A stretch of DNA of 64,000 nucleotides from Chromatiaceae bacterium (GTDB lineage Bacteria; Pseudomonadota; Gammaproteobacteria; Chromatiales; Chromatiaceae), in the NCBI GenBank assembly GCA_024235215.1, contig JACKMU010000008.1, forward strand, positions 254,385 through 318,384, given 5' to 3'. Each line of letters starts with the position of its first letter. Position 1 is the stretch's first letter. This document shows positions 1-7,655 of the stretch, one piece after another. Position numbers and translations under genes: made by a program. The notes below the pieces were generated by a model that saw only the letters and a list, made by a program, of their open reading frames with translations, was not told the DNA's origin and made no database searches.

Positions 1-191
1 TCATCACCATGGCACACAATCTGAATCTGCAGGTGATTGCCAAAGGAGTTGAAACCGACGAACAGATGGATTATCTGCGCAAAGTCCACTGCGACGAAAT
101 TCAGGGCTATATTTTCAGCCATCCAGTCGGCGCCCAGGAGATTTCGGAGATGATCCACCAGGGTTACTGGCACATATCCCACCACGAATAA
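1..191 (+). CDS. EAL-domain c-di-GMP phosphodiesterase, C-terminal end (partial)
   Basis: The reading frame is open from the window edge, so this is the 3' end of a longer gene whose start lies outside. The visible 60 or so residues carry the end of an EAL domain: a VIAKGVET motif, then a CDEIQGY block and a FSHPVG segment, which in this family form the last strands of the barrel near the active site. EAL enzymes hydrolyse cyclic-di-GMP. Whether GGDEF, PAS or membrane parts precede it cannot be seen. Two GGDEF genes follow on the opposite strand, so this end of the window is rich in c-di-GMP signalling. Confidence 0.85.
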   Translation, partial: ITMAHNLNLQVIAKGVETDEQMDYLRKVHCDEIQGYIFSHPVGAQEISEMIHQGYWHISHHE

Positions 192-301
192 CGTGCGGCG
201 TTACTGGATGCCGCCGAGAACAGGTGCGTCCCCACGATAACCTGAGCAGAATCTGTCGCATGCGCTATGAGGAAGAGGGGTGTGCACTCCATTTTCGCAA
301 G

Positions 302-763
302 TCACCCATCGCACCAGCGATCCACCTCTGCCTGCATGCGATCGATTTCACGCTGCCGTTCGCTGCTGTTTAGATAACGGCGCTCCCCATCTGCCAGCGG
401 CTCATAGAGCCGGGAAGATTGGTACGCTCCGAGCTGATTACGCGCATAGGTACAATACTTCAACCGCTGCCGCTGTTTCGCCTCTGCTGCCTGCTGCTCG
501 GACTCGCGGGCTTCGCGTGCCTCTCGATACGCATCCAGCTGCCGCCTCTGCTGCTGCAGCCGCTCCGTTTCGGCCTGCTTCCTTTCTTGCCCGGTGGTAT
601 CCGGTTCCTGCACTCCGACTTCCAGTCTATGCGCGCCTCCGCCCGGAGGTCGATCGCTGAAATGAACTTTGCCCCGCTCATCCACCCAGCGGAACACCTC
701 AGCCTGAATCGTGGTCATTCCCATCACTCCGGCGATCACCAGGAGAAAAAGATGATTACGCAT
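302..763 (-). CDS. DUF4124 domain-containing exported protein
   Basis: A 153-residue protein with a cleavable signal peptide (hydrophobic stretch to about residue 21, ending TIQA) followed by the DUF4124 signature EVFRWVDERGKVHFSDRPP. The rest (about residues 50-110) is a charged, Q/R/E-rich predicted coiled coil. DUF4124 proteins are periplasmic with no established activity. The start is supported by a GGAGG about 7 bases upstream that overlaps the end of the preceding GGDEF gene. With only 14 bases between them, it is probably the last gene of the c-di-GMP operon. Confidence 0.85.
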   Translation of the reverse strand: MRNHLFLLVIAGVMGMTTIQAEVFRWVDERGKVHFSDRPPGGGAHRLEVGVQEPDTTGQERKQAETERLQQQRRQLDAYREAREARESEQQAAEAKQRQRLKYCTYARNQLGAYQSSRLYEPLADGERRYLNSSERQREIDRMQAEVDRWCDG

Positions 764-777
764 GATGCCACCTCCAT

Positions 778-2574
778 TCAGTCAAAATGCAGCATCCATT
801 GTCCGGGAGCTCCGTTGGTATCCGCGCTGCACACCCGGTTTCTACCTTGATTCTTCGCCCGATAGAGCGCCAGATCAGCGCGCTCGATGAAGCCGGGTAT
901 GGACTCACCCACCTGACGCTGGGCGGTGCCGATGCTGATGGTGATCCGTAGCCCGGAGAATGTTCCGGAAAAACGTGCCGCTGCGATCTTCTGCCTGAGC
1001 CGTTCGGCGATCGAAGCGATCTCCATTGCCGGTTCGCCCACCACGATCAACCCGAACTCCTCACCCCCGAGTCGCACCGGAAGGTCCCCGGCACGCGCAT
1101 CCATCTGAATGACATAGGCCACACGGCGCAGCACTTCATCCCCGCGCACATGTCCATACTGGTCATTTATTCGCTTGAAATGGTCCACATCCAACATTGC
1201 CAGCGCGACCGGGGTACCCCCCGTTCGGTCATGAATCTCAAACAGTCTGCGCAGTGTGTCTTCCATGTAGAACCGAGTGAAAAGACCGGTCAGCGGATCC
1301 CGGATCGAGCGTTCGTAAAACTTCTGCCGTTCCAGCTCGATACTGCGGTAGATAGTCTCCCGCTCCACGGCCACCTGCAGCGCGGCAGAGATCTGCTCCA
1401 GCATCTGACGGAGATGCGCATCCGTTTCAATGTTTTCCAGCAGTGAGATCACGGCTACGCCATACATCCACTCCGCATCACGTCTGAACAGCGGCAGCAG
1501 TATGAAGCGGCGATCATCCGGTACCGCAGCGCGCTTAATGGTGACCGGCATCTGATCACGCTCCACCCGCTCCTGCCATCTCTCCCGGGTCATCCCGAAC
1601 AGTTTCGAGATCTGCCTTGGAGGTGATGCAGCGACACCCCGGTAGCGACTCTCCGGCGCCAGATGGAGCACCGTGTCATCCTCCAACTGAACATAGAACT
1701 CGAGCGCTTCTGCCGGCATCACCCGTTTCAGTATCTCCAGCAGACGGTCGGCAATTTCGCGAAAATCGCGCGAGATCACCATGGTGGAGGTAATATCCTT
1801 CAGCAGCGCGTTCAGGCACGAAAGGCGCTGAATATCCCCATCCCGCTCCGCCATCAGGTAGAGACCGCACTCCACACCCTTCAGCTCTCGCAGGGTGTGT
1901 GCCAGCAGCGGGCCTGGCAGCAGATGGCCGTGCTGCGGTGCAATCATATCGATCGGAAGGTGTTCTATCCGACTCAGAGCCTGTCCAAGTATCTCCCGAC
2001 TCGGGAAAGCGTGCTCATGAAAAGTGCGTATCGTTTCGAAATAGTTCTCGTCCGCTGACGCATAGAGCAGCTCTCCATCCGGATATCCGGCAAACAGATC
2101 GCTGGAAAAGAGCGTGCCGGAAACCGGATCGAATGTGCAGAACGCGCCTGGGAAATGAGCATAAGGGGTAAAGATGAACTGCAGTTGGCGATCCCCCAGG
2201 CCCAACTGCCACTGATTTTCCTCAACCAGCCAGAAAGGCAGAGCCAAATCATAGTGACGGATCATATCCGCGGCCAGCCGGTGACAGACGAGCCGTGCAT
2301 CATTGCGCTCAACCCGGGCGTCAATAAGCGCTAACGAACTGGTCACGGACGGTTCCTGATGGTGGCAGACGAACCAACGGATTGCGGAAAACGGTATGAC
2401 TTGCTCTATCTTGCGCAGTGTCTGTGCAAAAGTCAGCCGGGAACCGGGATCGATCAGCAGCGACTGATCCCCCTGCTCGATCAGGTAGACATTTGCATGC
2501 AAATTTTCCTGTGGCAGAGTGCAACCCACCCACCAGATGCGCTCCGCAAGCTGCACCGCATTATGGGTTTGCAT
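778..2574 (-). CDS. Metallo-beta-lactamase-fold / GAF-like / GGDEF diguanylate cyclase
   Basis: A 598-residue protein. The first 250 or so residues resemble the metallo-beta-lactamase fold of flavodiiron and ODP oxygen-sensor proteins: HHQEPS, then YAHFPG, FSSDLF and PQHGH at the expected metal-ligand positions, though the HxExD motif has Ser where Asp is usual. A GAF-like middle region follows, then a C-terminal GGDEF domain with an intact GGEEF active site and an RxxD inhibitory site (RAGD) five residues before it. Members make c-di-GMP from two GTP; an oxygen-sensing role for the N-terminus is inferred. An ATG 84 bases upstream would overlap the previous gene; I prefer the ATG at 2574, which starts 5 bases after that gene's stop. 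Confidence 0.85.
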   Translation of the reverse strand: MQTHNAVQLAERIWWVGCTLPQENLHANVYLIEQGDQSLLIDPGSRLTFAQTLRKIEQVIPFSAIRWFVCHHQEPSVTSSLALIDARVERNDARLVCHRLAADMIRHYDLALPFWLVEENQWQLGLGDRQLQFIFTPYAHFPGAFCTFDPVSGTLFSSDLFAGYPDGELLYASADENYFETIRTFHEHAFPSREILGQALSRIEHLPIDMIAPQHGHLLPGPLLAHTLRELKGVECGLYLMAERDGDIQRLSCLNALLKDITSTMVISRDFREIADRLLEILKRVMPAEALEFYVQLEDDTVLHLAPESRYRGVAASPPRQISKLFGMTRERWQERVERDQMPVTIKRAAVPDDRRFILLPLFRRDAEWMYGVAVISLLENIETDAHLRQMLEQISAALQVAVERETIYRSIELERQKFYERSIRDPLTGLFTRFYMEDTLRRLFEIHDRTGGTPVALAMLDVDHFKRINDQYGHVRGDEVLRRVAYVIQMDARAGDLPVRLGGEEFGLIVVGEPAMEIASIAERLRQKIAAARFSGTFSGLRITISIGTAQRQVGESIPGFIERADLALYRAKNQGRNRVCSADTNGAPGQWMLHFD

Positions 2575-2579
2575 CCGCT

Positions 2580-3263
2580 TCACGGCTTGAGCAGCTCTTC
2601 TTTCTCTTCCCTGCCGACCTGACCCTTGGGTCTCAGCATCCGATAGTCGGGATGGCACACCCGGTCGCGTCCGCCGATCTTCGCCTGGTAGAGCAGCGCA
2701 TCCGCCCGCTCAACCAACGCGCCGGGTGTCAGCTCTTCACCCTTTCTGGCAACATCCACTCCCATACTGGCAGTCACCCAGATCTGCTGTCCCCCTAACT
2801 CGACCGGCGTCTGTCGGATGATGCGGCTCAGCCGGTTGGCCACCGCAACCCCATGCGGCAACTCGGTCGCCGGCAGCAGCAGTGCGAACTCCTCACCGCC
2901 ATAACGACAGGGAATATCGATTTTACGCAGCTCTCTTTTCATCAACGCTGCGCAATGGCGCAGCGTTTGATTCCCTGCTTCATGCCCCCAGTCATCATTG
3001 ACGCACTTGAAGTGATCCAGATCCACCATCACCAGTACAGTGGGTTGTCCGTTGCGCCGGGTTCGCTCCAGTTCCTGCTCCGCGAACTGCAGAAAGTGTC
3101 GGTAATTGTACAACCCGGTCAGTGTATCAATGTGCAGCTGAGCAGAGAGATCAGCGATCTGGCGCAGCGCCTGATCCAGTTCGTCGAGGCGAGCGCAGTT
3201 TTTCTCCCCTACCGGGCATCGCTCTCTCTCATCCTCCCTGGGGCTCATGCACTCGCAACCCAC
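2580..3263 (-). CDS. GGDEF diguanylate cyclase
   Basis: A 227-residue soluble protein with a short N-terminus (possible second start at Met6), a linker helix reading LSAQLHIDTLTGLYN, and one GGDEF domain. The active site is GGEEF and the product-inhibition site RKID precedes it by five residues, so a feedback-regulated, active cyclase is expected. No membrane segment or sensor domain is visible. It is the first gene of a probable three-gene operon with the MBL-GGDEF and DUF4124 genes. The region just upstream also holds the terminator of amtB. Confidence 0.88.
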   Translation of the reverse strand: MGCECMSPREDERERCPVGEKNCARLDELDQALRQIADLSAQLHIDTLTGLYNYRHFLQFAEQELERTRRNGQPTVLVMVDLDHFKCVNDDWGHEAGNQTLRHCAALMKRELRKIDIPCRYGGEEFALLLPATELPHGVAVANRLSRIIRQTPVELGGQQIWVTASMGVDVARKGEELTPGALVERADALLYQAKIGGRDRVCHPDYRMLRPKGQVGREEKEELLKP

Positions 3264-3307
3264 CTGTTGGTGTATGTAATTCGCCCGATTCTACCGTTTA
3301 TTCAACA

Positions 3308-3339
3308 CAAAAAAAAACGGGTGCAGAAGCACCCGTTTT
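3308..3339 (-). terminator. Rho-independent terminator of glnK-amtB
   Basis: A perfect 11-bp stem (3314-3324 with 3329-3339, arm GGGTGC/GCACCC) closes a 4-base loop and is followed, reading the minus strand, by nine T residues (3317-3309). It lies about 25 bases after the amtB stop codon. On the plus strand there is no comparable T run, so it serves amtB. Confidence 0.9.
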
Positions 3340-3363
3340 CCACCGATTGGCACCCGTACCGGA

Positions 3364-4659
3364 TTACACCCCGGAACCGCGCGATCCGACAAACTCGGGA
3401 TAAGCTTCCAGTCCGCACTCGCCGATATCCACGCCTGCGTACTCCTCCTCTTCACTGACGCGGATGCCCATGATCATTTTGATCACCAGCCAGGCGATAA
3501 AGCTGACCACGAATACCCAGACAAATATGGTTGCCATCCCGGCCAGCTGACCGGCAAAGCTGGCTTCGGAGTTGGTCAGCGGAACTGCCAACAGACCCCA
3601 GATACCCACCACACCATGCACCGATATGGCACCCACAGGATCGTCGATCTTCAGCTTGTCCAAAGTGATGATGGAGAAGACCACCAGCACCCCGCCGGCT
3701 GCTCCGATCAGGGTGGCAGCGAGAGGTGTCGGTGTCAATGGCTCGGCTGTAATTGCGACCAACCCCGCCAGCGCACCGTTCAGCGCCATGGTCAGATCCG
3801 CCTTACCGAACAGAAGGCGGGCGACAATCAGCCCCGCAATCACTCCCCCCGCAGCGGCTGCATTGGTGTTGACAAAGACCATCGCGACGGAATTGGCATT
3901 GACGACATCACCCAACTTCAGCACGGAACCGCCATTGAAGCCGAACCAGCCCATCCAGAGGATGAAGGTGCCGAGCGCTGCCAGCGGCATATTGGCGCCT
4001 GGTATCGGCCGCACCTCGCCACCGGGACCATACTTACCCTTGCGTGCACCCAACAGCAGAACGCCTGCGAGGGCCGCTGAGGCGCCAGCGAGATGAACGA
4101 TGCCTGAGCCGGCAAAATCGGAAAAGCCGAGATCGCCCAGCGAATAGATGCCGAACACGCTCTTGCCACCCCAGGTCCAGGCACCCTCCATCGGATAGAT
4201 GAATGCAGTCATCACGATCGAAAAGAGCGCGAATGACCACAATTTCATTCGTTCCGCCACTGCACCGGAGACGATCGACATCGCGGTGGCGACAAACACC
4301 ACCTGGAAAAAGAAGTCCGATGCGTTGGAGTAGACCGAATCACCGCCAAACCCTGATTCTGCAGACTCTTTCAACACTGTTGCGGTCAACGCTTCGGCAT
4401 CGGCGGCACCATCGAGCGCGATAGCGTTGAGGAACAGACCCCCGTCGTACATGATTTCGTACCCCACAATCAGGTACGCGGTACAGGCGATCGCAAACAG
4501 CATCACGTTCTTGGTCAGGATCTCGGCAGTGTTCTTCGCCCGAACCAGACCGGCCTCAAGCATGGCAAATCCGGCTGCCATCCACATTACCAGTGCACCC
4601 ATCACCAGAAAATAGAAGGTATCGAGCGCGTACTGCAGTTCAAATATATGATTTTCCAT
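3364..4659 (-). CDS. amtB: Ammonium transporter Amt/AmtB
   Basis: A 431-residue, highly hydrophobic protein with about 11 membrane helices. Amt signatures are clear: FAMLEAGLVRAKN near the N-terminus, DFAGSGIVHLAGASAAL (first of the pore twin histidines) and ISVHGVVGIWG (second). It conducts ammonium/ammonia across the inner membrane and is blocked by the P-II protein GlnK under nitrogen excess. It starts 11 bases after the glnK stop and ends just before a strong terminator, so glnK-amtB is a two-gene unit. No long signal peptide is seen; the first helix begins around residue 10. Confidence 0.97.
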   Translation of the reverse strand: MENHIFELQYALDTFYFLVMGALVMWMAAGFAMLEAGLVRAKNTAEILTKNVMLFAIACTAYLIVGYEIMYDGGLFLNAIALDGAADAEALTATVLKESAESGFGGDSVYSNASDFFFQVVFVATAMSIVSGAVAERMKLWSFALFSIVMTAFIYPMEGAWTWGGKSVFGIYSLGDLGFSDFAGSGIVHLAGASAALAGVLLLGARKGKYGPGGEVRPIPGANMPLAALGTFILWMGWFGFNGGSVLKLGDVVNANSVAMVFVNTNAAAAGGVIAGLIVARLLFGKADLTMALNGALAGLVAITAEPLTPTPLAATLIGAAGGVLVVFSIITLDKLKIDDPVGAISVHGVVGIWGLLAVPLTNSEASFAGQLAGMATIFVWVFVVSFIAWLVIKMIMGIRVSEEEEYAGVDIGECGLEAYPEFVGSRGSGV

Positions 4660-4670
4660 GTTACTTCCTC

Positions 4671-5009
4671 TTACAACGCCTCAATATCGGTTTCACCAGT
4701 ACGAATGCGGATCACCTGCTCTAGGCTGGAAACAAAAATCTTTCCATCGCCGATCTTGCCGGTCTTTGCAGCCCCCGAGATCGCTTCGATAACCTGATCA
4801 ACCCGCTCCGAAGCGACCGCGACCTCAATCTTTATCTTGGGCAGAAAATCGACCACATACTCAGCACCCCGATAGAGCTCGGTGTGCCCTTTTTGGCGAC
4901 CGAAGCCTTTTACTTCAATCACGGTGATACCAGATGCGCCAACCTCAGAAAGCGCTTCACGAACGTCATCCAGCTTGAAGGGCTTGATGATTGCGGTTAC
5001 AAGTTTCAT
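4671..5009 (-). CDS. glnK: Nitrogen regulatory protein P-II (GlnK)
   Basis: A 112-residue P-II protein with the canonical start MKLVTAIIKPFKLDDVREAL, a T-loop GHTELYRGAEY containing the tyrosine that is uridylylated, and the C-terminal GKIFV and RIRTGE motifs. An upstream in-frame ATG would add 36 unlike residues; the start at 5009 is preceded by AGGAG and matches the family. GlnK senses 2-oxoglutarate and ATP/ADP and gates AmtB. A sigma-54 promoter lies about 90 bases upstream. Confidence 0.96.
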   Translation of the reverse strand: MKLVTAIIKPFKLDDVREALSEVGASGITVIEVKGFGRQKGHTELYRGAEYVVDFLPKIKIEVAVASERVDQVIEAISGAAKTGKIGDGKIFVSSLEQVIRIRTGETDIEAL

Positions 5010-5100
5010 CTCTGTCTGTTCTCCTGCTATCGAATAAATTGAACAAATCAAGCCGTTCGGAATTTTGGAGGGGAAACGACCGACCCTTGTATCGGTCGAT

Positions 5101-5116
5101 TGCATCTCTTGTGCCA
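5101..5116 (-). promoter_or_regulatory. Sigma-54 (-24/-12) promoter of glnK-amtB
   Basis: Reading the minus strand, TGGCACAAGAGATGCA matches TGGCAC-N5-TTGCW with correct GG-to-GC spacing; only one base of the -12 box deviates. It points at glnK and would give a leader of about 80 bases. This is the expected arrangement for a nitrogen-limitation promoter. Confidence 0.8.
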
Positions 5117-5181
5117 ATCACGATTTATATCGCTGATTCATATAGTTATATGGCCTAGAAAAGGGTTCAATTTGGGGTATC

Positions 5182-5196
5182 GCACCAGTCTGGCGC
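5182..5196. promoter_or_regulatory. Putative NtrC-binding site 1
   Basis: GCACCAGTCTGGCGC is an interrupted palindrome one base off GCACCA-N3-TGGTGC, the NtrC enhancer consensus. It sits about 65 bases upstream of the sigma-54 promoter, a normal enhancer distance. Confidence 0.65.
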
Positions 5197-5222
5197 TATC
5201 TCCCCACTGAAAAATATGGATC

Positions 5223-5237
5223 GCACCGTTTTAGTGC
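5223..5237. promoter_or_regulatory. Putative NtrC-binding site 2
   Basis: GCACCGTTTTAGTGC is a second, weaker interrupted palindrome of the same type. Its centre is 41 bases from site 1, about four helical turns, so two NtrC dimers could sit on one DNA face. It also lies just before the divergent ubiK gene. Confidence 0.5.
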
Positions 5238-5303
5238 AGACATTTGACATCGGATTTATCAACAGTCTGGACAAGCGTGTCCAGGACAGATAATGTGCGC
5301 GCT

Positions 5304-5555
5304 ATGATCGACCCGAAACAATTAGATGACCTGGCAAAAAAGGTTGCCGCGAGCCTCCCGGTCGGACTGCTAACCATGCAGGAGGAGATGCAGAAGAACT
5401 TTCGCGCAGCGCTGGCCGCGGGCATAGCGCGACTTGACCTGGTCACTCGCGAGGAGTTCGATGTACAAGCCGGCGTGCTGGCACGTACACGCGCAAAGCT
5501 GGAGCTGCTGGAGCGGCGCATAACCGAACTGGAACAGCAATCGAGCCAGCGATAA
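5304..5555 (+). CDS. ubiK: Ubiquinone biosynthesis accessory factor UbiK
   Basis: An 83-residue protein of the YqiC/UbiK (BMFP) family: N-terminal MIDPKQLDDLAKKV amphipathic helix, a central FRAALAAGIARLDLVTREEF block and a C-terminal coiled coil ending in LERRITELE. UbiK assists aerobic ubiquinone synthesis with UbiJ and trimerises through the coiled coil. The start at MIDPKQ is chosen from family length; an upstream start would add 20 unlike residues. It is divergent from glnK and precedes yifB, as in many gammaproteobacteria. Confidence 0.88.
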   Translation: MIDPKQLDDLAKKVAASLPVGLLTMQEEMQKNFRAALAAGIARLDLVTREEFDVQAGVLARTRAKLELLERRITELEQQSSQR

Positions 5556-5701
5556 CCCGCCGACACCCCAATGGCGTGCCCCTGTGGTTTTTGGGTAATG
5601 GTCGATGGATAGGTTGTTGGCACGGCGGAAGAACGCAACAACCGGATTGAGGGAGCGACGGATACCCTGCTCCTATTCTGCAAACACCAAGGAAGGTGAT
5701 C

Positions 5702-7213
5702 ATGTCACTGGCTGTACTCTATTGCCGCGCCCTTTGCGGCGTACATGCACCGCTGGTAACGGTCGAGGTCCACCTCACCAATGGACTCCCCGGCCTCTCC
5801 ATCGTCGGTCTTCCCGAGTTGGCGGTCAGGGAGAGCAAAGACCGGGTCAGGGGTGCACTGCTCAATTCACGCTTCCAGTTTCCCTCCCGACGCATCACCA
5901 TCAACCTTGCTCCGGCGGACCTGCCGAAAGAGGGGGCGCGCTTCGATCTCCCGATTGCACTGGGAATACTTGCGGCATCCGGGCAGATACCAGCACAGGT
6001 GCTGGGAAAGTTTGAATTTGTCGGCGAACTGGCGCTTTCAGGCGATCTGCGACCAGTTGCCGGCGCACTTCCGATGGCGCTGGCGGCAAAAAAGGCGGGG
6101 CGCGCGCTGATTTTGCCGTCGGCCAACGCTGCAGAAGCGGCGCTGGTAGAGGGATTGAAAATACACGCAGCCGACACGCTGCTGCAGATTTGTGATCACC
6201 TGATCACGGGCCGGCGTATGTCCTGCTATCACCGTCAGGCGCATCCACCCGCCCCGAGTAATCTGCCCGACCTTGCCGAGGTACGCGGCCAGGAGAGCGC
6301 CAAACGTGCGTTGGAGATCGCCGCCGCTGGGGAACACAGCCTGCTGATGATCGGTCCGCCCGGTTCGGGAAAATCGATGCTGGCGAGCCGTCTGCCCGGT
6401 CTGCTGCCATTGATGAGCGACCAGGAGGCGCTGGAGAGCGCTGCGTTGCGCTCGATCAGCAATCGTGGATTTCAGCCGGAGGGGTGGCGGCAACGACCAT
6501 TTCGCAATCCGCACCACACAGCTTCCGGCGTCGCGTTGGTCGGTGGCGGCAGCCTGCCCAAACCCGGGGAGATCTCGCTCGCGCACAATGGTGTGCTGTT
6601 TCTGGATGAGCTGCCGGAATTCGACCGGCGTGTACTTGAGGTGTTGCGCGAACCACTGGAGAACGGTGAGATCACCATCTCGCGTGCCAGCCACCAAGCA
6701 GAGTTCCCTGCTCGGTTTCAGCTGGTGGCGGCGATGAACCCCTGTCCCTGTGGCTATCTGGGAGACCAAGGAGGTAATCGCTGCCACTGCAGCGCAGATC
6801 AGGTCCAACGCTACCGCAACCGGCTCTCCGGGCCGCTGCTCGACCGTATCGACATGCATATCGAGGTTCCCGCGCTGGCACCGGAAACACTGGCTGGTGC
6901 GCCTCCCCAAGGACAACAGACCAGCGCTCAAACCAGACAGCGAGTGGAAGCCTGCCGCAACCTGCAGCTGGAGCGCAGCGGCTGCAGTAACAGTCGTCTG
7001 CGCGGAGAGCAGTTGCAAGCGCTGTGCAGCGTACCGGTAGACGCTGCGCAATTGCTGTTTGCTGCGATGCAACGGCTCGGCCTCTCGGCCAGAGCGTATC
7101 ACCGCATTCTGCGCCTGGCACGGACCATCGCCGATCTGGAGCACGCTGTGGATATCGCGATTCCTCATCTGAGTGAGGCGATCGGCTATCGGCAACTGGA
7201 CCGCCGTGGCTGA
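5702..7213 (+). CDS. comM: YifB/ComM-type Mg-chelatase-like AAA+ ATPase
   Basis: A 503-residue protein with an N-terminal ribosomal-S5/Lon-like domain (SLAVLYCRALCGVHAPLVTV), a central AAA+ module with Walker A GPPGSGKS and Walker B VLFLDELPEF, and a C-terminal Mg_chelatase_C region. ComM is a branch-migration helicase aiding recombination of incoming DNA during natural transformation. The ATG at 5702 has AAGGAAGGTG upstream; a GTG two codons earlier is less likely. Full length for the family, no defects seen. Confidence 0.93.
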   Translation: MSLAVLYCRALCGVHAPLVTVEVHLTNGLPGLSIVGLPELAVRESKDRVRGALLNSRFQFPSRRITINLAPADLPKEGARFDLPIALGILAASGQIPAQVLGKFEFVGELALSGDLRPVAGALPMALAAKKAGRALILPSANAAEAALVEGLKIHAADTLLQICDHLITGRRMSCYHRQAHPPAPSNLPDLAEVRGQESAKRALEIAAAGEHSLLMIGPPGSGKSMLASRLPGLLPLMSDQEALESAALRSISNRGFQPEGWRQRPFRNPHHTASGVALVGGGSLPKPGEISLAHNGVLFLDELPEFDRRVLEVLREPLENGEITISRASHQAEFPARFQLVAAMNPCPCGYLGDQGGNRCHCSADQVQRYRNRLSGPLLDRIDMHIEVPALAPETLAGAPPQGQQTSAQTRQRVEACRNLQLERSGCSNSRLRGEQLQALCSVPVDAAQLLFAAMQRLGLSARAYHRILRLARTIADLEHAVDIAIPHLSEAIGYRQLDRRG

Positions 7214-7655
7214 TGAAATTTTTCGGCGAACGCTTGCATACACTCTGTTTGATTGAGAAATGTCAATGACTCCACATACGCCATTTGTCTAATGTAAATA
7301 GGTATAAAGAAATTCGAATATATAAATAGTTTAAAAAAATAAATAGAAGTTTACCGAACTCTTTCCTGATCGGGAGACAACAAAGACGGAGAAGATCCCG
7401 TATCCGTCAAATAAGGCAGTCGGTATAGCATCCATTCCGACTGGCAGCCCTTAAGCAGCACCTGAGCGCAGTATCTTTTCAGCAGGCCTCCATGGGCAAC
7501 AGTGGAGAACCGAGACGCCGAATTGACCGGCACCTCAAGTACCCGGCGCATCCGTGGTCGCGCGAGGGATACCTGATAAGAGCGGGTCAGTTTCAGGTTT
7601 CGGCTCTGTTCTACCGAGTCCCGGAGGTTTTTATTCCAGAGGAGGAGTAAAAATC
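7214..7655. other. Intergenic region upstream of the Mo-oxidoreductase operon
   Basis: About 440 bases with no convincing gene. The segment 7250-7350 is much more AT-rich than its surroundings and is the likeliest place for the operon promoter, but no confident -35/-10 or regulator site was picked out. A 66-codon minus-strand frame here has no recognisable features. Confidence 0.5.

Noticed and set aside
6038..7243. 401-codon antisense frame over yifB
   Set aside because: Mirror frame of a strongly conserved ATPase gene with no recognisable motifs.
7351..7551. Small minus-strand frame before the Mo operon
   Set aside because: No start signal, no family resemblance, and lies in the probable promoter region.
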